A stretch of DNA of 21,289 bases from CAYPTI01 sp964413525 [NCBI: uncultured bacterium] (GTDB lineage Bacteria; T1Sed10-126), in assembly GCA_964413525.1 (NCBI GenBank), contig CAYPTI010000017.1:1-21289 (forward strand), written 5' to 3'. Both the position numbers and the translations under genes were made by a program. Numbering within the stretch: position 1 is the first letter of the stretch; each line of letters begins with the position of its first letter. Shown piece by piece: positions 14,909 through 21,289 of this stretch. The notes below the pieces were generated by a model. The model was given only the letters and a program-made list of their open reading frames with translations, ran no database searches and was not told the DNA's origin.

Positions 14909-15722
14909 AGCGAATCCCCCTTCGACTGTAAGAATCCCCGTGATCCAGGCGGGCGTAGTGCCCGCTGAGAGACAACGTCCAGGCGGGATCGAGCCGGAAC
15001 CGCATCCGGGCCATCACGCCGTCCGAGGGGATCTTTTCGACCGTATCGGCGTTCAGGCTGTCGATATCGTCCCCCGTCCAGCCCCGCAGAAGCAGGCTGT
15101 CGAACCATTCGACCTCATACGGATCCCCGTACACCTCAAAATCAAACACATGCGTGCTCGCGTAGGTGGACTGTTCCAGGATGCTGCGCCGGAAGGTATA
15201 GCCGGCCCGGAAGTTTTGCCAGTACTGTTCGATTCCGACCGAGGGCATCAGCACCTCGGCGTCAAACTCATCCCCGTTTCCGTTCTCCGTAACGTCCGTG
15301 AATTCACGGATTCCCCAGCCGGCGTGCAGGAAGGTCCCGTCAACAGCCTCCCAGTGGAGTTCGGTGGACAGGTCCCATTCCGGCAGGACCTCATGCGTGT
15401 TGCTGTACAGCCCCTGGAAGCTCAGGGCCCAGCGCTCGGACAGCGGCTGGTAGGTGCCGAGTCCCCACTCGGAGTCGTCTTCGTCAAACCGGTTGGTCCG
15501 GCGAAACGATCCCCAGTACTGCCGGGAGGCCTCGTCGAGCAGGGTAAGTCGCGCCCCCGTCGACCGCCAGTCGTCCCGACCGTCGGTCAGGGATTCCACC
15601 TCCTGGTGGACGTCGGCTCGATACTCAACCGCCCGCGTTTCGGCGGGCCAACCCACACCGATAATGGTAACGGTGAAAACCAGAATCATTCCGGTCAGGA
15701 CCTGATGAATTCGGTAACTCAT
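14886..15722 (-). CDS. Outer-membrane beta-barrel protein, YaiO-like
   Basis: A 278-residue exported protein. A signal peptide (about 1-30, hydrophobic GMILVFTVTIIGVG then AETRA) precedes a mature part with alternating aromatic and polar beta strands such as WALSFQGLYSNTHEVL and TLSLSGHYARLDHGD. It ends in Phe (GLIRTF), the signature of barrels inserted by the BAM machinery. The pattern resembles the YaiO family, whose E. coli gene neighbours the GT2 gene yaiP. ATG at 15722 follows AGGAGTGAGG; an upstream in-frame GTG would spoil the signal peptide. As first gene of the barrel-HEAT-glycosyltransferase operon it is a candidate export pore. The YaiO assignment is from pattern and context, not alignment. 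Confidence 0.7.
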   Translation of the reverse strand: MSYRIHQVLTGMILVFTVTIIGVGWPAETRAVEYRADVHQEVESLTDGRDDWRSTGARLTLLDEASRQYWGSFRRTNRFDEDDSEWGLGTYQPLSERWALSFQGLYSNTHEVLPEWDLSTELHWEAVDGTFLHAGWGIREFTDVTENGNGDEFDAEVLMPSVGIEQYWQNFRAGYTFRRSILEQSTYASTHVFDFEVYGDPYEVEWFDSLLLRGWTGDDIDSLNADTVEKIPSDGVMARMRFRLDPAWTLSLSGHYARLDHGDSYSRRGIRFGLIRTF

Positions 15723-15754
15723 TGCCTCACTCCTTTGCCTGATTAACCGCGATA

Positions 15755-15783
15755 AGTATAACCTACAGGAAACCAAATATCTA
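15755..15783 (-). promoter_or_regulatory. Predicted promoter of the barrel-HEAT-glycosyltransferase operon
   Basis: On the minus strand TAGATA (15778-15783, 4 of 6) and TATACT (15755-15760, 5 of 6) are 17 bases apart. Transcription would start near 15748, about 26 bases before the ATG. Confidence 0.45.
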
Positions 15784-15828
15784 TAGAAATTTTGAACAGG
15801 AAGTTGTTACTTATTGTTTACGCATACT

Positions 15829-15847
15829 GAGTATAAATAAATTATTA
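15829..15847 (-). repeat. Second copy of the TTTATTTATAC element
   Basis: On the minus strand this reads TAATAATTTATTTATACTC and matches the element upstream of carD (1585-1603) at 17 of 19 positions. It lies 107 bases upstream of the barrel gene in the same relative orientation. Confidence 0.5.
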
Positions 15848-15853
15848 CACTAT

Positions 15854-15896
15854 CCAGCGGCGAGGGCCTTCCGGTGCCCTCTCCGGGGTAGCCTGG
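15854..15896. repeat. Long GC-rich hairpin
   Basis: CCAG, CGG and GAGGGC on the left pair with GCCCTC, CCG and CTGG on the right around an 8-base loop, with a small internal mismatch and a 7-base asymmetric bulge. It could be an RNA structure, a terminator for read-through, or a cruciform operator. Confidence 0.45.
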
Positions 15897-15926
15897 CAAT
15901 TCAAAAACGTGACGGTGAGAATGATT

Positions 15927-15952
15927 CCCCGGTCGGTACGACGGAACCGGGG
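15927..15952. repeat. Hairpin CCCCGGT / ACCGGGG
   Basis: A perfect 7-bp inverted repeat with a 12-base loop lies just upstream of the LysE -10 box, where a -35 region or operator would be. An operator controlling the exporter is the simplest reading. Confidence 0.45.
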
Positions 15953-15974
15953 CGGACCTCATTGAATAAAACCC

Positions 15975-15980
15975 TATAAT
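15975..15980 (+). promoter_or_regulatory. Consensus -10 box for the LysE-type exporter
   Basis: A perfect TATAAT about 70 bases upstream of the GTG start. There is no good -35 at 16-18 bases, where the 3' end of the inverted repeat lies, which may mean activator-dependent expression. Confidence 0.45.
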
Positions 15981-16051
15981 GTAGCTTATTAAAAAATTCG
16001 CTGGAGAAACGAAAAACAAAATCCATCGGACCAGGCGATCGGAGGTTCACC

Positions 16052-16660
16052 GTGATCTCACTGTTTGGAGGCGTCCTGCTGGGTTTATCCCTGGCCGCCC
16101 CGCCGGGCCCGGTCAACGCGATCATTGCCGAACAGGCCACCCGGATCGGGTTCAACCAGGGGTTCCTGTGCGGACTGGCGGCGGTCCTGGTGGACGGGCT
16201 GTTCTGTCTCCTGGTCGCCCTCGGAATGATCCCCTACCTCCACCGGATCCCCGAGCTGGAAGCCGGGATTTTCCTCGCCGGTTCCCTGCTCCTCCTCTGG
16301 TTCGGTGCAGACCTGGTTCGTTCCGAATCCACTCTTGAAACCCTTCACCCGCGAGCGGGGATCGGAAAATCGTTCCTTGTCTCCCTGACCAATCCGTACC
16401 AGATCGGCTGGTGGCTCACCGCCGGGGCGTCGATGCTTCTCGGTCCGGGAGGTGTCGAAGGAACGCTGCTGCTGGTGGGCTTCTTCCTGGGGCTCCTTGT
16501 CTGGATTCTGGGCTTCCCGGCCCTCCTGATCGGGTTGGGGAAGCGGTTCCGGACCGTCGAACGCTGGATCCCCCGCCTCAGCGCCCTCGTCATGGTGGCG
16601 TTCGGGATCGGGTTCCTGATGGAGGCGGTCCGGCTTGGCAGCTCGCTGGTCTCCGGATAA
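16052..16660 (+). CDS. LysE/RhtB-family exporter
   Basis: A 202-residue inner-membrane protein of the LysE superfamily, which exports amino acids or other small solutes by proton antiport. The N-terminal signature LLGLSLAAPPGPVNAIIAEQ with PGP, followed by GFLCGLAAVLVDGLFCLLVALGM, is typical, and about six hydrophobic segments span the length. Length matches the family. GTG at 16052 follows CGGAGG at 6-7 bases. It is monocistronic, convergent with msrA and divergent from the barrel operon. The substrate cannot be predicted. Confidence 0.85.
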   Translation: MISLFGGVLLGLSLAAPPGPVNAIIAEQATRIGFNQGFLCGLAAVLVDGLFCLLVALGMIPYLHRIPELEAGIFLAGSLLLLWFGADLVRSESTLETLHPRAGIGKSFLVSLTNPYQIGWWLTAGASMLLGPGGVEGTLLLVGFFLGLLVWILGFPALLIGLGKRFRTVERWIPRLSALVMVAFGIGFLMEAVRLGSSLVSG

Positions 16661-16680
16661 ATCGGTTCGAATCCGCGGAT

Positions 16681-16709
16681 GGAGTCCCCCGCTCGTCGAT
16701 CAGGACTCC
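16681..16709. terminator. Inverted repeat between lysE-type gene and msrA
   Basis: GGAGTCC (16681-16687) and GGACTCC (16703-16709) form a perfect 7-bp stem around 15 bases, in the convergent gap and across the msrA stop codon. There is no T-run, so a bidirectional terminator is only a possibility. Confidence 0.35.
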
Positions 16710-17239
16710 CGGAGCAGCTCGGGAAATTGTTCGGTCAGTTTGGACAGCTTGGGCGGAATGTGCATCCTGCAGTACGGACGATCGGGGTTTTTCTCGTAAT
16801 AGTCCTGGTGGTGTTCCTCGGCGGGGTAAAAGGCATCCAGGGGTTCCACCTCGGTAACGATTCCCTCGTAGACCTCCCCCTCAAGCTCGTCGATCACCGA
16901 CTCGATCACGGAGCACTGATCCTCGTCGTGGTAAAGAACAACCGACCGGTACTGGGACCCCACGTCCGGTCCCTGCCGGTTCCGGGTGGTGGGGTCGTGG
17001 ATGGCAAAAAAGACCCGTAACACGTCGGACAGTTCAATTACGTCCGGATCAAATTCCACCCGGACAACCTCGGCGTGACCGGTGGTCCCCCGGCAGATCT
17101 CCTCGTAGGTCGGATCCGGTGCCGAGCCTCCGGCGTACCCACTGGTGGCCGAACGGACCCCGAGGAGCCGTTTCATCGGCGCTTCCACGCACCAGAAACA
17201 ACCCCCGCCAAGCGTGATGGCTTCAATTGGCGAGCTCAT
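16700..17239 (-). CDS. msrA: Peptide-methionine (S)-S-oxide reductase MsrA
   Basis: MsrA repairs oxidised methionine by reducing Met-(S)-sulfoxide. The 179-residue protein has the active-site motif GGGCFWCVEA (catalytic Cys14), ATSGYAGG, YEEICRGTTGHAEVV, FFAIHDPTTRNRQGPDVGSQYRS and AEEHHQDYY, all characteristic. ATG at 17239 with AGAGG eight bases upstream is preferred to an in-frame GTG at 17248. It is a single-domain MsrA without fused MsrB. It stands alone, convergent with the LysE-type gene. Confidence 0.95.
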   Translation of the reverse strand: MSSPIEAITLGGGCFWCVEAPMKRLLGVRSATSGYAGGSAPDPTYEEICRGTTGHAEVVRVEFDPDVIELSDVLRVFFAIHDPTTRNRQGPDVGSQYRSVVLYHDEDQCSVIESVIDELEGEVYEGIVTEVEPLDAFYPAEEHHQDYYEKNPDRPYCRMHIPPKLSKLTEQFPELLRES

Positions 17240-17539
17240 CCGAACCACCTCTCCTCCAACCGATCGGTCGAACGGCTACCCGGCCGCGATCCGGATTCCG
17301 GGCGACGAAACACCATGGTACCCGGACGGGATCCGGAATCCAACCGACGGACCCTTCGGCGGAAAGCCGGAGCAGTCGTTGGTCCGAACGGGCAACCCGG
17401 TTGGGAATCCGCGCCGGCCGGGCGTACAATCCGCTCAGCAGCATTTCCCGAGTCATCCTTTCAACCCACCAGCGGCGGACTGTTCGGTTTTCATCAGTCC
17501 CGGGGGAACGGCTCCGCCGACGGACAGGAGCGCTAGACC
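17240..17539. other. Divergent intergenic region between msrA and the SLC13-type permease
   Basis: About 300 bases. It includes an inverted repeat, GGATTCCGG near 17293-17301 and CCGGAATCC near 17334-17342, enclosing a CCATGG-containing loop, and a likely plus-strand promoter at 17401-17430. Open frames here are Arg/Pro-rich and lack ribosome-binding sites. Confidence 0.4.
17401..17430 (+). promoter_or_regulatory. Predicted promoter of the permease
   Basis: TTGGGA (17401-17406, 4 of 6) and TACAAT (17425-17430, 5 of 6) are separated by 18 bases. Transcription would start near 17437, about 100 bases before the GTG start. Confidence 0.45.
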
Positions 17540-19369
17540 GTGACGATTCAGATAATGGTTCTGTTTTTCCTGATCGGGGTGGCTCTGGTCCTGTTCGTCC
17601 GGGAACCCGTGCCGATCGACATTACCGCCATCGGGATCATGGTCTGTCTCCTGATTCTGAGTCCCTGGATCGATCTCTCCGTGCGGGACGTGCTCGCCGG
17701 GTTTTCAAGCCCCGCCACCATCACGGTTCTCGCCATGTTCGTGCTCAGCGAAGGAATCCGGCGGACCGGGCTTGTTAGCCTGCTGGGCCGGGCCATCGCG
17801 GACCGGTTCGGGGACAGTCCGTTCAAACAACTCGTGGCGGTGCTCGGCCTCTCCGGGGGGACGGCGGGGTTTATCAACAACACGCCGGTCGTGGCCGTCA
17901 TGATCCCGATGGTGAACGAACTGGCCGACCGGACGGGGATCTCCCCCTCCCGGTTGTTGATGCCGATCTCCTACGCCGCGATGCTGGGGGGCATGCTGAC
18001 CCTGATCGGGACCTCCACCAACCTGCTGGCCAGCGACGTTTACGCCAGCATGGGGACCGAATTCGAGCCCTTCACGATCTTCGAGTTCACGGCCCTGGGC
18101 GCCGTCGTCCTGCTGGTGGGCTGTACCTTCCTTTCGCTGTTCAGCCACCTCCTGCTTCCCGAACGCATCGGGGGGCAGGAGGACCTGACCGAGGAGTTCG
18201 AAATGGCGGAGTACCTCACCGAGGTCATCGTGGAGGAGGATTCCGGCTTCATCGGCCAGACGATCAGCAGCTGTCTGCGTGGGTTGGACGTGGAGAGCGA
18301 CATCGTCCAGTTGATCCGGGGCAACCGGGTGTTCACGGAACCGCTCGGCCAGAAGCAGATCCGATCCGGAGACGTCCTGGTCCTGCGGACCGATCGGGAG
18401 GACCTGGTCAAACTGATCGAAACCGAAGGACTCGGGCTGGCCCCGGATTCGGAAAAATCGGTCTCCGACGAGATTCTGAGCGGGGAGGTTGAACAGCTGG
18501 AGGAACCCGTCTCCCAGGAACTCGTCGAGGTGATTATCTCTCCGGACTCCACCCTGACCGGCAACTCGCTGGCCGACCTGAACTTCCGGCAGCGCTACGA
18601 CGCCACCGTGCTGGCCATCCGTCGGGGCGGGGAGATCATTCATGCCCGGATGGACGACCGCCGGCTGCGGGGCGGGGACGCCCTGCTGATCCAGGCGACG
18701 GAGGACACCGTCCGGCGGTTCACGGACAACCGAAACTTCGTGGTCGCGGGACGGTTCGACCTCCCCTCGTACCGGAAGGAGAAATTGCCGGTCGCCCTGG
18801 GCATCGTCGTCGCCGTCGTGGGGCTGGCCGGGTTCGGCCTAACCTCCATCGTGACCTCCGCCCTGGGGGGAGTCGTGGCCATGGTCGTCACCGGCTGTCT
18901 GCGCCCCAACGAAGTGTATGAGTCGGTGGACTGGAACGTGATCTTCCTGCTGGCGGGGTTGATTCCCCTCGGGGTCGCCATGACCCGAACCGGAGCCGCC
19001 CAATTGTTAGCCGAACAGGTGGTGGGGCTGGCCGGGGACGCTCATCCCCTGATATTTCTCGGTGTGTTTTACCTGTTTACGTCTGCCCTCACCAACCTCA
19101 TCAGCAACAACGCCAGCGTGGTCCTCATGATCCCGGTGGCGGTCGACGCCGCCGCGGCCACCGGCCTGAATCCCTTTGCCTTTGCCATCGCCGTCACGTT
19201 TGCGGCGTCCACCGCCTTCATGACCCCGGTTGGCTACCAGACCAACCTCATGGTCTACGCACCCGGGGGCTACCTGTTCACGGACTTCCTCCGACTGGGA
19301 GGGCCCCTTCAGCTCCTGATGACGGTGGTCACCGTGCTCGGAATTTCGTTCTTCTGGGGCATCGGCTGA
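17540..19369 (+). CDS. SLC13/DASS-type permease with two RCK_C domains
   Basis: A 609-residue inner-membrane transporter of the ArsB/NhaD-DASS superfamily, which moves dicarboxylates, sulfate or other anions, often with Na+. The two inverted repeats each hold an NNT-P/SNN-A hairpin (GFINNTPVVAVMIPM near residue 110; LISNNASVVLMIPVAV near 530) and a paired loop (LTLIGTSTNLLAS near 153; TPVGYQTNLMVYAPGG near 565). Between them lie two soluble RCK_C (TrkA-C) domains, about 220-295 and 325-400, which bind regulatory ligands. This layout is typical of SLC13-like permeases with RCK_C inserts. GTG at 17540 is 9 bases from AGGAG; an ATG five codons later is possible. The transported anion is unknown. 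Confidence 0.9.
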   Translation: MTIQIMVLFFLIGVALVLFVREPVPIDITAIGIMVCLLILSPWIDLSVRDVLAGFSSPATITVLAMFVLSEGIRRTGLVSLLGRAIADRFGDSPFKQLVAVLGLSGGTAGFINNTPVVAVMIPMVNELADRTGISPSRLLMPISYAAMLGGMLTLIGTSTNLLASDVYASMGTEFEPFTIFEFTALGAVVLLVGCTFLSLFSHLLLPERIGGQEDLTEEFEMAEYLTEVIVEEDSGFIGQTISSCLRGLDVESDIVQLIRGNRVFTEPLGQKQIRSGDVLVLRTDREDLVKLIETEGLGLAPDSEKSVSDEILSGEVEQLEEPVSQELVEVIISPDSTLTGNSLADLNFRQRYDATVLAIRRGGEIIHARMDDRRLRGGDALLIQATEDTVRRFTDNRNFVVAGRFDLPSYRKEKLPVALGIVVAVVGLAGFGLTSIVTSALGGVVAMVVTGCLRPNEVYESVDWNVIFLLAGLIPLGVAMTRTGAAQLLAEQVVGLAGDAHPLIFLGVFYLFTSALTNLISNNASVVLMIPVAVDAAAATGLNPFAFAIAVTFAASTAFMTPVGYQTNLMVYAPGGYLFTDFLRLGGPLQLLMTVVTVLGISFFWGIG

Positions 19370-19408
19370 ACGAACAACCGAGCGTTCACCCGCATCCGTT
19401 CCCTCGAA

Positions 19409-19508
19409 CCGGAAGCAAATTTACCTCCGGAAGCTTCAGGGTTAGGGTGTAGAGATCACCCGTCACGGCCATGCAGGTCGACGCTGGAGTCCGTCGGGAC
19501 AACCCTAA
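19409..19508. promoter_or_regulatory. Repeats upstream of the quinone reductase gene
   Basis: Direct repeats of CCGGAAGC (19409-19416 and 19427-19434) lie 18 bases apart. A perfect inverted repeat TTAGGGT (19442-19448) / ACCCTAA (19502-19508) follows. A weak promoter match, TTTACC (19420-19425) and TAGGGT (19443-19448) with 17-base spacing, overlaps them. Together they could form a regulated promoter. Confidence 0.3.
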
Positions 19509-19538
19509 AACCATCCTTGCTGAACGGGAGGATTCGCC

Positions 19539-20501
19539 ATGAAATCCATCAGGGTCAAGGAACTCGGAGGCCCCGAAGTCATGGAGGTCGAAGAGGTTGA
19601 ATCACCCAATCCCGGGCCGAGACAGGTCACCATCCGGGTTCGGGCGATCGGGGTGAACCCGGTCGACACCTACATTCGGGGAGGTCGGTTCGGCATCCGA
19701 CCCGATCTTCCCCTGACCCCGGGGTTTGACTGCGCCGGTGAGATCGGTGAGACCGGCGAGGACGTGGACGAATTTTCCCCCGGTGATCGCGTCTACTCCT
19801 CAAAGTCCATTACCGGAACATACGCCGAAGAAGCCCTCTGCTCCGTCGAACACGTTTTCCCGCTGCCGGACGAAATCGATTTCCCTCAGGGCGCCGCCCT
19901 GGGGATCCCCTACGGAACCGCGGTACGGGGGCTGTATTTCGTGGGCGAAGCGGAGCCGTTCGAGACCCTTCTGGTCCACGGGGCCACGGGCTCGGTGGGC
20001 TCGGCGGTGGTTGAACTCGGGGTGGCCTCCGGCATGACCGTTTTCGGCACGGGCGGCACGAAGAAGGGCCGTCAACTGGTCGAGAACCTCGGAGCCCGGG
20101 AGGTCTTCGACCACCATAGTGAGGACTACAAGGAAGAAATCCTTGACGCCACCGACGGTCGAGGGGTTGACGTGGTGCTGGATATGCTGGCCACCGAAAA
20201 CCTGAACCGGGACCTCTCCCTTCTTGCCTACGGAGGTCGGGTGGTCGTCATAGGGGCCCACGGGGAGGTCACCATCGATCCCCGTCGATCCTTCGCAACC
20301 GACGGCCGGGTGCTGGGGATGACCATCCGAAACGCACAGGGACGAGAACTGGAAGAAATTCACCGACGGATCCGGGTGGGCCTCCGGCGGGGGGACCTCT
20401 CCCCTGTAATCCGGGAATCCTACCCGCTGGAACAGGCCCCGGAGGCCCACGAAACGGTCATGGAGTCGGGAGCGTACGGAAAGATTATCCTGGTTCCCTG
20501 A
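19539..20501 (+). CDS. Zeta-crystallin-like NADPH:quinone oxidoreductase (MDR family)
   Basis: A 320-residue medium-chain dehydrogenase/reductase of the zinc-free quinone reductase group. The N-terminal GroES-like domain reads AIGVNPVDTYIRGG and LTPGFDCAGEI; the Rossmann domain carries the NADPH loop VHGATGSVGSAVVELG (about 146-161) and GRGVDVVLDMLATENL. Zinc-binding cysteines of alcohol dehydrogenases are absent. It likely reduces quinones or enones with NADPH; the substrate is not predictable. ATG at 19539 follows GGGAGG. It precedes the aldolase gene by 88 bases and may be co-transcribed, though a hairpin and AT-rich element lie between. Confidence 0.88.
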   Translation: MKSIRVKELGGPEVMEVEEVESPNPGPRQVTIRVRAIGVNPVDTYIRGGRFGIRPDLPLTPGFDCAGEIGETGEDVDEFSPGDRVYSSKSITGTYAEEALCSVEHVFPLPDEIDFPQGAALGIPYGTAVRGLYFVGEAEPFETLLVHGATGSVGSAVVELGVASGMTVFGTGGTKKGRQLVENLGAREVFDHHSEDYKEEILDATDGRGVDVVLDMLATENLNRDLSLLAYGGRVVVIGAHGEVTIDPRRSFATDGRVLGMTIRNAQGRELEEIHRRIRVGLRRGDLSPVIRESYPLEQAPEAHETVMESGAYGKIILVP

Positions 20502-20548
20502 TCCCTGAACACCTCGTAGAAGCAAACTCGACCGGGTCGATCAGGGAT
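20501..20548 (+). repeat. Inverted repeat with nested hairpin between the quinone reductase and aldolase genes
   Basis: ATCCCTGA (20501-20508) pairs perfectly with TCAGGGAT (20541-20548), and CGAC-CGG-GTCG (20529-20539) nests inside. It begins at the reductase stop codon. The T-rich stretch starts only at about 20560, so termination is uncertain; attenuation or an operator is possible. Confidence 0.4.
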
Positions 20549-20560
20549 GCCTCCGCTGAT

Positions 20561-20569
20561 TTTATTTAT
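20561..20569 (+). repeat. TTTATTTAT element upstream of the aldolase gene
   Basis: The 9-base core shared with the elements at 1585-1603 and 15829-15847 appears here 21 bases upstream of the ATG, in the gene-facing orientation. As a -10 region it would leave a very short leader that still contains the AAGGGAG ribosome-binding site. Confidence 0.35.
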
Positions 20570-20589
20570 CGTTTTAAGGGAGTGAACGC

Positions 20590-21289
20590 ATGAACCCGGA
20601 AGACGAATCCGGTTCTTTTCGGAACCGGTTCACGGAAGGATCCCCACTGGGAACCTGGGTTTCCATCGGTCATCCCATGGTCGTGGAGGCCGCCGCCCGA
20701 GCCGGGTTCGATTTCGTCGTCATCGACACCGAACACACCGACATCAGTCTGGAAACCGTCTCCAGCCTTGTCCGGGCCGCCGGATCGTCCCCCGGGGAAC
20801 CCGGCGTGATCGTGCGGCCGCCCTGGAACGATTTTGTCCGGATCAAACGAATCCTCGATATCGGGGTGGACGGACTTCTCGTCCCGATGATCGACACCCC
20901 GGAGGAGGCCCGGGATCTGGTGAAGGCGACCCGGTACCCTCCGGAGGGCATCCGGGGCGTGGCCTCGGGTCGGGCTTCCGGGTACGGAGAAAAGTACGAA
21001 CGGTACGTGGCGGAGGAACACCGCTCATTGATCACGATCGCTCAGATCGAGACCACCGACGGGCTGGAACACGCGGGGGAGATCGCGTCGGTGGACGGAA
21101 TCGACGCCCTGTTTGTGGGGCCGGCCGACCTGTCAACCTCGCTCGGGATGTTTGGCCAATGGGACTCCCCGGAACTTGGGGAAGCCATGAAACAGGTCAT
21201 CAAAGCGGGCCACAATGCCGATCGTCCGGTCGGGACCATCACCGTCGATCCGGACGACATTGATCGGCTCGTGGAACTCGGGTTCGACT
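20590..21289 (+). CDS. HpcH/HpaI-family aldolase (cut by window edge)
   Basis: The first 233 residues of a class II pyruvate aldolase of the HpcH/HpaI family (2-dehydro-3-deoxyglucarate or 2,4-dihydroxyheptenedioate aldolase group), which cleaves 2-keto-4-hydroxy acids to pyruvate and an aldehyde. Family positions are present: FVVIDTEHTDIS with catalytic His49, VIVRPPWND with Arg76, the metal ligand Glu in AQIETTDG (Glu154), and GPADLSTSLG with metal ligand Asp180. ATG at 20590 follows AAGGGAG. The usual EHAP reads EHTD. Roughly the last 20-30 residues lie outside. The physiological substrate is unknown; the adjacent quinone reductase gives no strong hint. Confidence 0.9.
   Translation, partial: MNPEDESGSFRNRFTEGSPLGTWVSIGHPMVVEAAARAGFDFVVIDTEHTDISLETVSSLVRAAGSSPGEPGVIVRPPWNDFVRIKRILDIGVDGLLVPMIDTPEEARDLVKATRYPPEGIRGVASGRASGYGEKYERYVAEEHRSLITIAQIETTDGLEHAGEIASVDGIDALFVGPADLSTSLGMFGQWDSPELGEAMKQVIKAGHNADRPVGTITVDPDDIDRLVELGFD

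Larger units (their letters stand above)
15723..16051. other. Divergent intergenic region with AT-rich and hairpin elements
   Basis: About 329 bases between the barrel operon and the LysE exporter. From left to right it holds the barrel promoter, an AT-rich stretch with the TTTATTTATAC repeat, two GC-rich hairpins (15854-15896 and 15927-15952) and a perfect TATAAT -10 box for the exporter. Short open frames here lack Shine-Dalgarno sites and plausible composition. Confidence 0.55.

Noticed and set aside
15854-15952. c-di-GMP riboswitch before the glycan operon or exporter
   Set aside because: The conserved core sequences of known c-di-GMP riboswitch classes are not visible on either strand; only stems are seen.
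15807-16155. Small minus-strand genes in the barrel-LysE intergenic region
   Set aside because: No ribosome-binding sites, no recognisable product, and they overlap promoter and hairpin elements.
17705-18643. Long minus-strand open frame inside the permease gene (312 codons)
   Set aside because: The permease on the plus strand has clear membrane and RCK_C motifs; the antisense product is His/Gln/Gly-rich with no family features.
1-21289. Haloarchaeal origin suggested by acidic proteins and TATA-like elements
   Set aside because: S6, S18, L9, DnaB, SSB, RadA/Sms and CarD are bacterial proteins, and Shine-Dalgarno and sigma70-like sites are abundant.

Overview
The window (about 21.3 kb, GC-rich) comes from a bacterium. 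The bacterial core genes rpsF, ssb, rpsR, rplI, dnaB, radA and carD form one compact block. Many proteins are strongly acidic (L9, SSB, CarD, TrpB, and an S6 with a long Asp/Glu tail), which suggests a salt-adapted organism. A predicted outer-membrane beta-barrel and a lipoprotein suggest a diderm envelope. The phylum cannot be fixed from this sequence. A deep-branching or uncultured halophilic lineage fits, but that is inference.

Region 1 (1-6017, minus strand) is a long presumed operon in transcription order: rpsF (S6), ssb, rpsR (S18), rplI (L9), dnaB, radA, carD, and a PIN/TRAM membrane protein that runs off the left edge. A sigma70-like promoter and a GC-rich leader hairpin precede rpsF. 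The block joins a ribosomal/replication module to a RadA-CarD-YacL module, with no disA between them.

Region 2 (6018-10822) starts with a divergent intergenic region and a rubredoxin gene. An asparagine-synthetase-like gene on the minus strand appears to have lost the catalytic residues of both active sites. On the plus strand follow a PhnP-like metallo-beta-lactamase-fold hydrolase, a HEAT-repeat protein, and a small lipoprotein translationally coupled to it.

Region 3 (10823-12341) holds an orphan TrpB2-type tryptophan synthase beta chain with a good promoter and no trpA.

Region 4 (12411-15722, minus strand) is a three-gene overlapping operon: outer-membrane beta-barrel (YaiO-like), membrane-anchored HEAT-repeat protein, then a GT2 glycosyltransferase with membrane segments. 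It looks like a compact exopolysaccharide or glycan synthesis/export unit, and together with the asparagine-synthetase-like pseudoenzyme is the best candidate for undescribed biology here.

Region 5 (15723-21289) begins with an intergenic region holding two strong hairpins. It then carries a LysE-type exporter, msrA (minus), an SLC13-type permease with two RCK_C domains, a zeta-crystallin-like NADPH:quinone reductase, and an HpcH/HpaI aldolase cut by the right edge. No tRNA, rRNA, CRISPR array or insertion sequence was seen.
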